Shown here: in pieces, positions 1 to 8,264 of the stretch
Position numbering within the stretch: the stretch's first letter is position 1
Layout of the letters: every line of letters begins with the position of its first letter
The notes under the pieces: generated by a model
What the model was told of the DNA's origin: nothing
Seen by the model: only the letters and a program-made list of their open reading frames with translations
Databases searched by the model: none
Program-made: the position numbers and the translations under genes
NCBI RefSeq assembly: GCF_001187505.1
Contig: NZ_CP012150.1
Location: 4,154,001 to 4,218,000 of the forward strand
Length of the DNA stretch: 64,000 nt
Origin: Mycolicibacterium goodii
GTDB lineage: Bacteria > Actinomycetota > Actinomycetes > Mycobacteriales > Mycobacteriaceae
Reading direction: 5' to 3'

Positions 1-849
1 ATCGCCGGCATCGTCCGCGAGATCGGCACCGAAGTCACGGGAGTCGCGGTGGGGGACCACGTCGGTATCGGGTGCCTGGTCGACTCCTGCCGGGAGTGTG
101 CGATGTGTCAGGCGGGTCAAGAGTCCTACTGCCGCGGTGGAAAAGTGTTGACCTACAATGCTATCGGTCGCGACGGACAGGTCACACTCGGCGGCTACAG
201 CGAACGGCTGGTCGCCGATGAGCGGTTCGTCGCGCACATTCCGGACACTTTGCCTCTCGAGTCCGCCGCACCCCTGATGTGCGCCGGGATCACGATGTAC
301 CAGCCACTGAAGCTGTGGGGGGCGGGCCCGGGTAAACGGGTCGGCATTCTCGGGTTCGGTGGGCTCGGGCATATAGGCGTCCAGATCTCCCATGCTATGG
401 GCGCACATACGACGGTTCTCGAACTCAACGATGACAGGCGCGCAGACGCCGAGCGGTTCGGCGCTGACGATTACCGAACTACCGACGATATTGCGGCGCT
501 TCGAGATTCGTTTGACCTCATCGTGTCGACCGTGCCGTCCAGCTACGACCTGTCCGCCCATCTGGACCTGCTCGACTTCGACGGTACGTTCGTCAACCTC
601 GGGGTGCCGAAGGAGCCACTGCGGATCGAGCCGTATGCGATTCTGACCAACCGCCGCAAGCTCGTCGGTTCCATGAGTGGTGGCATGCCCGAGACGCAGG
701 AGATGCTCGACTTCTGTGGTGAGCACGGCATCGCCGCCCAGGTGGAAGTGATCTCGGCGAAGGAGTTGGACGAGGCGTACGACCGACTCACCAAGGGGGA
801 CGTGCGGTACCGCTTCGTGCTCGACACCGCCACGATCGCGGCGCCCTGA
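1..849 (+). CDS. Zinc-dependent alcohol dehydrogenase, CAD/AdhC type (5' end outside window)
   Basis: The reading frame is already open at base 1, so the N-terminus, including the first catalytic zinc ligands, lies outside the window. The visible 282 residues begin in the GroES-like domain (IAGIVREIG). A structural-zinc cysteine cluster follows (CRECAMC, then a fourth Cys in ESYCRGG), and then the Rossmann domain with the nucleotide motif GFGGLGH. The order and spacing match the cinnamyl-alcohol-dehydrogenase/AdhC branch of medium-chain dehydrogenases, usually NADP(H)-dependent aldehyde/alcohol interconverters. The gene is followed after 45 bp by a dienelactone-hydrolase-like gene on the same strand. 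The substrate cannot be read from the sequence. Confidence 0.9.
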   Translation: MAGIVREIGTEVTGVAVGDHVGIGCLVDSCRECAMCQAGQESYCRGGKVLTYNAIGRDGQVTLGGYSERLVADERFVAHIPDTLPLESAAPLMCAGITMYQPLKLWGAGPGKRVGILGFGGLGHIGVQISHAMGAHTTVLELNDDRRADAERFGADDYRTTDDIAALRDSFDLIVSTVPSSYDLSAHLDLLDFDGTFVNLGVPKEPLRIEPYAILTNRRKLVGSMSGGMPETQEMLDFCGEHGIAAQVEVISAKELDEAYDRLTKGDVRYRFVLDTATIAAP

Positions 850-894
850 GATCCTCGAGGCCTCACCGGAATCTGGAGGCAGAAAGAAGAATCA

Positions 895-1649
895 GTGACC
901 TCGTACAGTGCAGATGCTGTTCTTGCTGAAACCATCACGATCACCGGCCATCTCGGCGACGAGATCGAGGCCTACCGAGCCGTCCCTCTCGCTGGAGGCT
1001 CGCGTGGCGGCGTGATCTGGATTCATCACATACCTGGATACGATCGCGAAACCAAGGAGTTCGTCCGGCGCCTGGCGCTGTCGGGTTACAACACGATTTG
1101 TCCGAACTTGTATTCGCGCGAAGCGCCCGGCGCCGCGCCCGACGATGCCGCGGCGACCGCCCGAGCGGCAGGCGGCGTGCCTGACGATCGGCTCGTCGGT
1201 GATGTCGCGGCTGCGCAGAGCTATCTGCAGCAGTTGGAGGACGCGAACGGCAAAGTCGGAGTCATCGGGCACTGCTTCGGTGGTCGTCAGGCATTGCTTG
1301 CGGCGCGCTCGCTCCCGCTGCAAGCCGCCGTCGACTGTTACGGCGCATTATCGTCGAGGATGCTCCCGATCGCTATCCACCGACCTTGAAACCCATCTTG
1401 GGACTGGCCCCAGACCTTAGCTGCCCGATGCTCGGACTGTTTGGCGCAGAGGACCAGTATCCGTCTCCGGCATCGGTGGCGACGCTCGACGCCGAGCTCA
1501 CCCGGTTGGGCAAAGAGAACGAATTCCACTCCTACAGCGGGGCCGGGCATTCATTTTTCTCAGTGGACCGACCTGCTTATCGAGTCGAGGTGGCGATTGA
1601 CGGGTGGCGTCACATCGAAAACTTCATCGCGCGGCTTATGGAAGGTTGA
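895..1649 (+). pseudogene. Dienelactone hydrolase family protein, frameshifted
   Basis: A GTG start at 895 follows a GGAGG ribosome site. The first frame runs to a stop at 1389 and shows the alpha/beta-hydrolase fold with the nucleophile motif GHCFGG, where Cys is the nucleophile as in dienelactone hydrolase. After DCYGA (about 1345) the homology continues in another frame as IVEDAPDRYPPTLKP, through GLFGAEDQYPSP (acid residue) and GAGHSFF (catalytic His), to a stop at 1649. One lost base near 1345-1350 explains this. All catalytic residues are otherwise present, so either a recent inactivating indel or a sequencing error is possible. The intact protein would be about 250 residues, normal for the family. 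Confidence 0.8.
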
Positions 1650-1653
1650 AACG

Positions 1654-1926
1654 ATGTGTACCTACCTCACCGAGAAGATCGACATCGATGCCGGTGGTAA
1701 GGGCGCTGCGGGATGGTTCCGGGGCACCGTCGCGACCGTGTATGTCGACCACCCAGTCCACGCACCGTACGGTCATACCGTCAACATCGACGTGCTCGGT
1801 CCAGAGGCTGGACCGGCAGCGCGCGTCGCACTCGAGCTGACGGAGGAGAGCGCGTTTGCACTGGCTGCAGCTATCGGTCGTGCGATCGCTTCTGCGCCAA
1901 AGGGACTCGCCTCCGAAGATCAGTAG
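1654..1926 (+). CDS. Small conserved protein, DUF6295-like
   Basis: This is a 90-residue protein starting MCTYLTEKID, 4 bp after the stop of the dienelactone-hydrolase gene, so probably co-transcribed. It contains the pattern GGKGAAGWFRGTVATVYVDH followed by HAPYGHTVNIDV, which I associate with the actinobacterial DUF6295 family; that assignment is from memory. There is no signal peptide or membrane segment and no catalytic motif I can name. It ends 15 bp before the convergent carboxymuconolactone-decarboxylase gene. Function unknown. Confidence 0.75.
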   Translation: MCTYLTEKIDIDAGGKGAAGWFRGTVATVYVDHPVHAPYGHTVNIDVLGPEAGPAARVALELTEESAFALAAAIGRAIASAPKGLASEDQ

Positions 1927-1941
1927 TTGACCGCTGCGTGC

Positions 1942-2328
1942 TCAGTCGAGATGACCACCGGCGCGCAGGACGCCTTCGGCGACCTTGAAGGCCTCACCGG
2001 CCGCGGGCAGGCCGCAGTAAACCGCGGTCTGGAGAAGAACTTCCTTGATCTCGGCCACGGTGGCGCCGTTGTTGATCGCCCCCTCGACGTGGTGTGCGAG
2101 TTGAGCCGGGCGGCCCAGCGCGGTGAGCACTGAGAGGTTGATGATGCTGCGTGTTTTGCGGTCGATGCCCTCGCGCGCCCAGATCCGCCCGAAGCACACC
2201 TCTTCGGAGTAGTCCTGGATGACGTCGTTGAACCCGTTGCGGTTCTGGTCCTTCTTCTCCACGTAGCCGTCACCCATGAGCTCGTTCATGATGCGCCGGC
2301 CGGTGGTTTTCAAGTCTGCTTGATCCAT
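1942..2328 (-). CDS. Carboxymuconolactone decarboxylase family protein (PcaC-like)
   Basis: This 128-residue protein has the whole length expected of the single-domain CMD/AhpD fold. It carries the PcaC-like stretch WAREGIDRKTRSIINLSVLT, followed by LAHHVEGAINNGAT with the conserved His, and EIKEVLLQTAVYCGLPAAGEA. The ATG at 2328 starts MDQADLKTTG; open sequence further upstream has no family similarity. The gene lies 38 bp downstream of the 3-hydroxyisobutyrate-dehydrogenase-like gene on the same strand, and the two form a small operon. True 4-carboxymuconolactone decarboxylase activity is not shown, because no other protocatechuate-pathway gene is present. CMD folds also serve as peroxidase-like or accessory proteins. 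Confidence 0.85.
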   Translation of the reverse strand: MDQADLKTTGRRIMNELMGDGYVEKKDQNRNGFNDVIQDYSEEVCFGRIWAREGIDRKTRSIINLSVLTALGRPAQLAHHVEGAINNGATVAEIKEVLLQTAVYCGLPAAGEAFKVAEGVLRAGGHLD

Positions 2329-2366
2329 GTTGTATCCCCTTTTTTGGTAGGTGGGATGTGAGTCGG

Positions 2367-3293
2367 TCAGCCTCGGTCGAGGACCGCTTGAACCTCTTCG
2401 GCGGACAGCTTGATCGTGACGCCCGCCCGCTCGTTCTGCAGCAGCAGCGGCGTCTGGGAATCCCGGCTGCCCCACCCGCGGTCGAGCGCCTCCTGGAAAT
2501 CCTCCTGGACCAGTCGGGCGGCGCGCATCGGGACGTCAAGCTCCTCGGCCAGCTCGAGCGCGAGCCGAAGATCCTTGTTGGCCAAGGCAAGTGCGAACGA
2601 CGGCGGATCGAACGCCTCCTGCAGGTACCGGTCGCCGACCCGGTCGAAGGTGCGGGCCCGGCCGATGGCTCCTTGACGCAAGGCGTGCCACAGGGCTGCG
2701 GGCTCGACACCGGCTTTGACTCCCATGGTGAAAACCTCGGCGATGCCCGAACGGATGATCATGCTGCCGCAGTTGTGCACGAGCTTGGCGGTGTTCCCGG
2801 CGCCGATCTCCCCGACGTAGAGCACCTGATCGCCGATCGCGTCGAGGATGGGGCCGAACTTGTCGAACGCCTCTCGGTCGCCACCCACGTAGATCGCGAG
2901 CTTGCCGGAGCGCGCACCCTTGGGGCCGCCGCTGACCGGCGCGTCGAACAGTTCGACGTCGTGTTCGCGGCAGGTGGCATGCACCTCACGGACGACGGTG
3001 GGGGAATTGGTGGTGAGATCGAACCAGACGGTGCCCGGCTTGAGCGCGTTCAGCAGCCCGCCGTCACCGGTGCCGACTTGCTGCATCTGGACCGGGCCCG
3101 GCAACGACGTGAACACCACGTCGACGGCGCCGGCGAGTTCGGCGATGGAGTCGGCCCAGCTCGCGCCGGCTTCCTCCAATGCCGCGGCGGTGGATCGGTT
3201 GAGGTCATTCACGACCAGGTCGTGACCTGCTCGGCGCAAGTTCAAGGCCATCCCCTCGCCCATTGCACCCAGCCCGATGAAGCCGACCTTCAT
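2367..3293 (-). CDS. NAD(P)-dependent beta-hydroxyacid dehydrogenase (3-hydroxyisobutyrate dehydrogenase family)
   Basis: This 308-residue protein starts at ATG 3293 (MKVGFIGLGAMGEGMA) after an AGGA-type ribosome site. The N-terminal Rossmann motif GLGAMG binds the dinucleotide. The substrate signature DAPVSGGPKGA lies near residue 120, and the catalytic-lysine segment GAGNTAKLVHN near residue 170. Family members oxidise 3-hydroxyisobutyrate, tartronate semialdehyde and related beta-hydroxy acids. It is first in a two-gene operon with the CMD protein, and its promoter region (3294-3583) is shared with the divergent MBL/MHS operon and carries palindromes. The exact substrate is unresolved. Confidence 0.9.
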   Translation of the reverse strand: MKVGFIGLGAMGEGMALNLRRAGHDLVVNDLNRSTAAALEEAGASWADSIAELAGAVDVVFTSLPGPVQMQQVGTGDGGLLNALKPGTVWFDLTTNSPTVVREVHATCREHDVELFDAPVSGGPKGARSGKLAIYVGGDREAFDKFGPILDAIGDQVLYVGEIGAGNTAKLVHNCGSMIIRSGIAEVFTMGVKAGVEPAALWHALRQGAIGRARTFDRVGDRYLQEAFDPPSFALALANKDLRLALELAEELDVPMRAARLVQEDFQEALDRGWGSRDSQTPLLLQNERAGVTIKLSAEEVQAVLDRG

Positions 3294-3369
3294 TTGAGAG
3301 TCCTTTCGACTGTGATCGGACAGCGGCGGCGGCAGGGACCGCGGCCGCTCTGTTCGCAATTACGCACTA

Positions 3370-3393
3370 GTGATCGTAGTCACGTACTACGTG
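3370..3393. promoter_or_regulatory. Overlapping operator-like palindromes between divergent operons
   Basis: Two inverted repeats overlap in the 290-bp divergent intergenic region. GTGATCGTAGTCAC (3370-3383) has arms GTGA/TCAC, and CACGTACTACGTG (3381-3393) has arms CACGTA/TACGTG around one base. The first recurs almost unchanged at 35012 and 36626. They sit about 80 bp upstream of the minus gene at 3293 and 190 bp upstream of the plus gene at 3584. The rest of the intergenic region holds nothing else I can assign. The operator role is inferred. Confidence 0.45.
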
Positions 3394-3583
3394 AACCGTA
3401 AGTCTCACGCGCTCCGGTGTCAACGGACTGCGGGAAACGCGTCCATGGGATCGCGTCCCTCGCGATTCGTAAACGTTGACAGCCGCGTCGAGCGGTTTGT
3501 ACTGTGACGTGCGCAATAACGACAACTGGTGCGTATATCAGAACACAGTTGGTTGTGCCCGATCTGGAAAGGCCGTCTCCCAG

Positions 3584-4345
3584 ATGACGACAGCGAAGTG
3601 GGTTATCGACGCGGCGAAGCTCGGCGAACTCCGTGATGTCCCCGCAGGCAAGGTCTACCTTGAGGACCGATCTGAGCGAGTCGTCAGCCTGCCGTTGGTG
3701 ATGTTCGTGCTCAGGTTGGGCGACCGGACCGTCGTCGTCGACACCGGCGGCCCGTCGGACGAGGAGCAGATCCGTCAGAGGGTCCCCTTCGGGTATGTGG
3801 TGGAGGAGACGGAACGCCTCGACAAAGTCCTGGAGCGCTTGGACGTGTCCGCCGACGAGGTCGATCTCGTTGTCAACACCCACTTGCACTGGGACCATTG
3901 CTCGAACAACGACGCGTTTCGCAATGCCGAGATCCTCGTTCAACGCGCCGAACTGGACTACGCCGCGGCCCCTCACGCAGAATTCCTGAGCGCGTACGGC
4001 CATCATCCCGACACCGAGCCGCCGTTCGCCCAGTGCCTGGACCGGGTCCGCGCCCTCGACGGTGGAACCGAGATCGCGCCCGGCCTGGCGGTTCTGCCAC
4101 TGCCGGGACATTCGCCAGGGTCCCAGGGCGTCCGCGTCGATACTGCTGAAGGCACCTTCGTCATCACGGGTGACTGCGTCGACACCTATGCGAACTGGGG
4201 CAACGCAGGTGCTGCCGTTCCATCGGGACGGTTCACCGATCTGCCCGCATTTCGCAGCAGCCTCGCCCACCTCAAGGGCACCGGCTGGAGACCGCTACCC
4301 AGCCATGACCACATCGTGGTCGAGAAAGGCGCATTCGGTTACTGA
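3584..4345 (+). CDS. MBL-fold metallo-hydrolase (lactonase-like), type A
   Basis: This 253-residue protein begins at ATG 3584 after GGAAAGG. The metal-binding signature is H100-L-H102-W-D104-H105, followed by C-S-N. Later ligands are in LPGHSPGSQG, TGDCVD and the C-terminal PSHDH. This arrangement matches the lactonase-like branch of the metallo-beta-lactamase superfamily, whose members open lactones or hydrolyse esters/thioesters using two metals; cytoplasmic, no signal peptide. Its stop overlaps the start of the MHS permease by one base, so uptake and hydrolysis are coupled. A close relative sits next to another MHS permease at 18824-19576. The substrate is not known. Confidence 0.88.
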   Translation: MTTAKWVIDAAKLGELRDVPAGKVYLEDRSERVVSLPLVMFVLRLGDRTVVVDTGGPSDEEQIRQRVPFGYVVEETERLDKVLERLDVSADEVDLVVNTHLHWDHCSNNDAFRNAEILVQRAELDYAAAPHAEFLSAYGHHPDTEPPFAQCLDRVRALDGGTEIAPGLAVLPLPGHSPGSQGVRVDTAEGTFVITGDCVDTYANWGNAGAAVPSGRFTDLPAFRSSLAHLKGTGWRPLPSHDHIVVEKGAFGY

Positions 4346-5691
4346 TGACGTCATCGGAACAGCGGGCCGCACGATCGGCCGTCATACCCGTACGCACGAA
4401 CCGGCAGATGCGACGAATCGCGTTGGCGAGCTTCACCGGGACCGTAATCGAGTTCTACGACCTGACGTTGTACGCCGTCACCGCGTCTCTGGTCTTCGCC
4501 GAGGTCTTCTTTCCCGCCCTCGGACCAGTCGGAGGCACCGTGGCGGCCTTCGGGTCGCTCGGCGTGGCGTTCGTCGCCCGCCCCGTCGGGGCTTTGATCT
4601 TCGGTCACTTTGGCGACCGACTCGGGCGCAAGCGCATGCTGGTCACGACCCTGCTCCTGATGGGTGGGGCAACGGTTGTGGTCGGCGCCATGCCGACGGC
4701 GGAACAGATCGGTATCGCCGCCCCAATCGCGATCGTGCTCATGCGCATCGTCCAGGGAGTCGCTGCCGGTGGGGAACTCGCGGGGGCCGCGCTTTTCAGC
4801 ACCGAGAGCGCGCCCGCCGCGAAGCGCGGCTTCTGGACCATGTTCACGTCGCTAGGTGGAGGCTTTTCGATCGTCCTGGCGAACGCCACATTGCTGGCGG
4901 TCGCCGTCTGGCTGTCTGATGAACAGTTCGTCTCGTTCGGCTGGCGGATTCCGTTCCTGGCGAGCGCGTTACTGATCGTGGTCGGTCTGTACATCCGGTT
5001 GAAGATCGACGAGAGCCCGGTATTCGAAGCCGAAGCCCAGGCCGGCCGATCCGAGGGACGCTCGACCGTGCCGTTCGTAGAGGCGTGGCGGCTGCAGCCG
5101 CGCCAAATGCTCCTCGTCGCCGGGATCTCGATCATGCAGGCGGCATTCACCTACCTCGGCGCAACCTATTTCGCAAACCTCGGCACCACGCAACTCGGCC
5201 TGACCCGGAACACCGTGCTCGCGGCTGGCATCGTCGGCGGACTGTGCTGGGCGCTCGGCGTCGTTGTCGGGGCGACGGCGTCTGACCAGGTGGGACGGCG
5301 CCCGGTCCTCCTTGCGGCGACGGGCACCGCTGTCGTGTGGGCGCTGCTGGTCTTCCCGATCCTGGCATCGGCCTCGGGCGGCGTGTACTTGCTGCTGTTG
5401 TGCGTGACGATGCTGATCGCGGGGCTGGAGATCGGACCGATCAACGTGATGCTCTCCGAGTTGTTCGACACGCGATACCGGTACACCGCGTCAGCGTTCG
5501 CCTACAACCTCGGGCTCGTTCTCGGCGGGGCCGTACCCCCGCTTGTCGGTGGTCCGATCACAGCTTCGTACGGCGCCTTCGTCTTTGGTCTCTTCCTTGC
5601 ATTCTTGTGCCTGATCAGTCTGCTCAGTGCCATCGGGCTGCCCGAGACACGCCACTGGGACCTGTCCGACGTCCTGGGCTCCGGCCGCTGA
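4345..5691 (+). CDS. MFS transporter, metabolite:H+ symporter (MHS) family
   Basis: This is a 448-residue, twelve-helix permease. The N-terminal motif ASFTGTVIEFYDLTLY and the loop 2-3 motif FGHFGDRLGRKR are hallmarks of the MHS branch (ShiA, PcaT, ProP relatives), proton-driven importers of organic acids and osmolytes. Its ATG shares one base with the stop of the MBL hydrolase, indicating translational coupling. Paralogues in the window at 19567-20940 and 41201-42502 also sit beside MBL hydrolases. A short palindrome (TGAGGCCTCA, 5706-5715) follows the stop but has no T-tract. Confidence 0.92.
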   Translation: MTSSEQRAARSAVIPVRTNRQMRRIALASFTGTVIEFYDLTLYAVTASLVFAEVFFPALGPVGGTVAAFGSLGVAFVARPVGALIFGHFGDRLGRKRMLVTTLLLMGGATVVVGAMPTAEQIGIAAPIAIVLMRIVQGVAAGGELAGAALFSTESAPAAKRGFWTMFTSLGGGFSIVLANATLLAVAVWLSDEQFVSFGWRIPFLASALLIVVGLYIRLKIDESPVFEAEAQAGRSEGRSTVPFVEAWRLQPRQMLLVAGISIMQAAFTYLGATYFANLGTTQLGLTRNTVLAAGIVGGLCWALGVVVGATASDQVGRRPVLLAATGTAVVWALLVFPILASASGGVYLLLLCVTMLIAGLEIGPINVMLSELFDTRYRYTASAFAYNLGLVLGGAVPPLVGGPITASYGAFVFGLFLAFLCLISLLSAIGLPETRHWDLSDVLGSGR

Positions 5692-5737
5692 CCTAGCCGG
5701 GGTCTTGAGGCCTCAGGACGCACAAGCGTATTGTTAT

Positions 5738-5755
5738 TACGGACATTAATTCGTA
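5738..5755. promoter_or_regulatory. 18-bp operator-like site upstream of ALDH/ADH operon
   Basis: The sequence TACGGACATTAATTCGTA fits a 7-4-7 imperfect palindrome, ending 33 bp before the ALDH start at 5789. It belongs to the set at 11978, 20972, 21128, 34915, 60432 and 60454, sharing TACG at the left and TTC plus a terminal TA at the right. The AT-rich stretch stands out in this GC-rich sequence. Its role is inferred from recurrence and position. Confidence 0.5.
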
Positions 5756-5788
5756 TATAAAGACACACGCGGTACCGAGGGAGTTTCC

Positions 5789-7201
5789 ATGCTTGAGCGC
5801 AATGATCTGTTCATCGACGGGAAATGGGTGCCCGCGTCGGGCGAGGCCAGCACTGTTGTCACCAATCCGGTGACTGAGGAGCAGTTCGCCCGGGTTACCG
5901 AGGCCACGGTGCAGGATGTCGATCGTGCGGCTGAAGCCGCTTACCGGGCCTTGCCGGAGTGGTCGCGGACGTCGGTGGACGATCGGGCCGGCGCTCTCCA
6001 GAAGTTGGCTGAACTCACCGAGCAGCGAGCTCCCGAGATCGCCCGAACAGTCGTCAGCGAGCTCGGCTACCCCGCTGCGTACTCCCTCAGTGCACACGCC
6101 GAGGGTGCGGTCGAGGACCTGCGTAGTGTCGCCGACAGCCTGAAGGACATCAGCTGGAGCGAGCAGGTCGGCCCCACCTCTGTGGTGCGGGAAGCGGCTG
6201 GGGTCATCTCCGCCATCACGCCCTGGAACGGGCCGATGCGGATGGTCTGCATGAAGGCGGGCGCCGCGATCGCGGCGGGATGCACCGTGGTGCTGAAGGG
6301 AACTGAGGTCGCACCGCTGACCTCGTTCATCTTCGCTGAGATCGTGCAGGAGGCCGGCCTGCCGCCGGGTGTCTTCAACCTGGTTTCGGGGACGGGGCCG
6401 GTCGTGGGCGAGGCGCTGGTGAGCCACCCCCTGGTCGATATGGTCTCGCTGACCGGCTCGGTGCGTGCGGGGCGACGGGTGATGGAGCTGGCCGCGCAGT
6501 CGATCAAGAGGGTCTCGCTGGAACTCGGCGGCAAGTCTGCCAACGTCATCCTCGAGGATGCCCCGCTGGAACTCGCGATCAATGACGGTATCGAAGATGC
6601 GTTCCGCAACACAGGGCAGGCGTGTGGGGCGCTGACCCGGATGCTGGTGCCGCGATCGCGGCTGGCCGAAGCCGAGGAGCTGGCCGCTGCGAAAGCCGAC
6701 AGCTATGTGTTGGGCGACCCCCATGATCCCGCCACCACTCTTGGCCCGGTCGCGAATGCCGCTCAACACCAACGTGTCCGCAACTACATTCAGATCGGCA
6801 TCGACGAAGGCGCTCGCCTGATCACGGGCGGGACCGACGCTCCGGCGGGCATCGAGCGAGGGTATTTCGTTCGCCCGACGATCTTCTCGGCCGACAACTC
6901 GTATCGAATTGCGCGCGAGGAGATTTTCGGTCCCGTCGTCACGATCATTCCGTTCGACGACGAGGACGAGGCGTTCCGGATCGCCAATGATTCGACGTAC
7001 GGACTGGCCGGCTCCATCTGGGCCGGAGACCCGGCCCGCGCACGCAAACTGGCGGACAGGCTGCGCGTGGGCCGCATCCGGATCAACGGATCCCAAGTCA
7101 ACCAACGCGCACCCCATGGCGGATTCAAACTATCCGGCATTGGGCGAGAGTTCGGTCGGTACGGCATCGAGGAGTTCCTCGAATACAAATCGATCGGATA
7201 A
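5789..7201 (+). CDS. Aldehyde dehydrogenase, NAD(P)-dependent
   Basis: This 470-residue class has all core ALDH features: oxyanion Asn in PWNGP (about residue 147), general-base Glu245 in LELGGKS, nucleophile Cys279 in GQACGALTR, and the C-terminal EEIFGPVV and GGFKLSGIGRE motifs. PWN is followed by Gly instead of the common aromatic residue, and the Cys is followed by GAL, both unusual. The ALDH at 25372 shares these features and aligns without gaps over the first 284 residues. The enzyme oxidises an aldehyde to its acid in the cytoplasm, probably the product of the alcohol dehydrogenase encoded 24 bp downstream. Confidence 0.93.
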   Translation: MLERNDLFIDGKWVPASGEASTVVTNPVTEEQFARVTEATVQDVDRAAEAAYRALPEWSRTSVDDRAGALQKLAELTEQRAPEIARTVVSELGYPAAYSLSAHAEGAVEDLRSVADSLKDISWSEQVGPTSVVREAAGVISAITPWNGPMRMVCMKAGAAIAAGCTVVLKGTEVAPLTSFIFAEIVQEAGLPPGVFNLVSGTGPVVGEALVSHPLVDMVSLTGSVRAGRRVMELAAQSIKRVSLELGGKSANVILEDAPLELAINDGIEDAFRNTGQACGALTRMLVPRSRLAEAEELAAAKADSYVLGDPHDPATTLGPVANAAQHQRVRNYIQIGIDEGARLITGGTDAPAGIERGYFVRPTIFSADNSYRIAREEIFGPVVTIIPFDDEDEAFRIANDSTYGLAGSIWAGDPARARKLADRLRVGRIRINGSQVNQRAPHGGFKLSGIGREFGRYGIEEFLEYKSIG

Positions 7202-7225
7202 GTGCACGGCCCGAGAGGAAACATC

Positions 7226-8248
7226 ATGCGAGGCTTGGTTTTTGAAGGCGAACGGCGCATCTCCCTGGAAGAATTCCCGGATCCGAAGCCGGGTGTCGGG
7301 GAGATTGTCCTCCGGGTTACCGCGTCGGGGATGTGTGGCAGCGACCTGCATTACTATCGCGCCGAAGCCGGGTCCGGCGAGCCGACGTGCATTGGTGGCC
7401 ACGAGCCGGCGGGCATCGTCGAGGAGTTGGGCGCCGGCGTCGATCCGTCGCAGTTCTCCGTTGGTGACCGTGTCATGGTGCACCACTACGCGGGCTGTGG
7501 GCGCTGCGCATCGTGCCGATCGGGCTGGACCCAGATGTGCACCACACAGCCTGCCGTGGTCTATGGGAAGAATGCACACGGTGCCCACGCCCCTTATATG
7601 ACGGTGGCGGCACAGTCGGCATTGCCCCTCGCCGAATCCCTGTCCGATGCGGCCGGTGCCGCCATCGGATGTGGCACCGGGACGGCCTGGGGCGCTCTCG
7701 AACGTCTCGACGAGGTCGGCGGTGCGGATCTTGTGGTGTTCGGCCAAGGGCCCGTGGGTTTGTCCGTCACTATGCTGGCCGCCGCACGGGGGGCCCGCGT
7801 GATCGCGGTCGATATCGCCGACGGCCGGCTGGAGCAGGCGCGAGTGTTCGGTGCAACGGACACGATCAATTCCACTGTCACCGACCCCGTGCAGGCGATT
7901 GCCGACCTGACTGGTGGCCGTGGCGCGTCGGCAGCGGTCGAATCTTCCGGGGCTACTGCCGCCGCATCGGCCGCACTTGAATCGCTCGCCCCGTGGGGAC
8001 GGATGTGCGTGATCGGCCTGGGCGGCCGCGTCGAGATCGACGTGCGCCGGTTTCTGTCCCGGCAGGTGACAGTGGCAACGTCGTGGTCCCTGTCGAGTGT
8101 TCAACAGTTGCGGTGCGCGGAATTCATTGCCCGACAAGACCTCCCGGTCGATGCGCTGTTCAGCCACCGGTGGACGCTGGACCAGGCCGTCGAGGCCTAC
8201 ACCGAGTTCGACAAACAGCTGTCTGGTAAGGGTGTGTTCACGTTCTGA
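7226..8248 (+). CDS. Zinc-dependent alcohol dehydrogenase (MDR family)
   Basis: This is a 340-residue medium-chain dehydrogenase. I chose ATG 7226 (MRGLVFEGERR) because GAGAGGA precedes it; an open GTG at 7202 lies too close to the previous stop. The catalytic zinc site is GMCGSDLHYY and GGHEPAG; structural-zinc cysteines are in GCGRCASCRSGWTQMC; the Rossmann motif GQGPVGLS follows. Members oxidise secondary or polyol alcohols with NAD(P)+. Together with the preceding ALDH it forms an alcohol-to-acid oxidation pair, a layout repeated in reverse order at 24200-26787. Confidence 0.92.
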   Translation: MRGLVFEGERRISLEEFPDPKPGVGEIVLRVTASGMCGSDLHYYRAEAGSGEPTCIGGHEPAGIVEELGAGVDPSQFSVGDRVMVHHYAGCGRCASCRSGWTQMCTTQPAVVYGKNAHGAHAPYMTVAAQSALPLAESLSDAAGAAIGCGTGTAWGALERLDEVGGADLVVFGQGPVGLSVTMLAAARGARVIAVDIADGRLEQARVFGATDTINSTVTDPVQAIADLTGGRGASAAVESSGATAAASAALESLAPWGRMCVIGLGGRVEIDVRRFLSRQVTVATSWSLSSVQQLRCAEFIARQDLPVDALFSHRWTLDQAVEAYTEFDKQLSGKGVFTF

Positions 8249-8264
8249 CGGGCGGCTGACGGCC

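Noticed and set aside
2358..3401. Long open frame on the plus strand opposite the 3-hydroxyisobutyrate dehydrogenase-like gene.
   Set aside because: It is antisense to a well-supported gene, has no ribosome site, and its low-complexity charged composition is typical of a high-GC shadow frame.
5706..5715. TGAGGCCTCA palindrome after the MHS gene as a terminator.
   Set aside because: The stem is only 5 bp with no loop and no T-tract.
5693..7117. 474-codon open frame opposite the ALDH at 5789.
   Set aside because: Antisense shadow; no recognisable domain, while the sense strand shows complete ALDH motifs.
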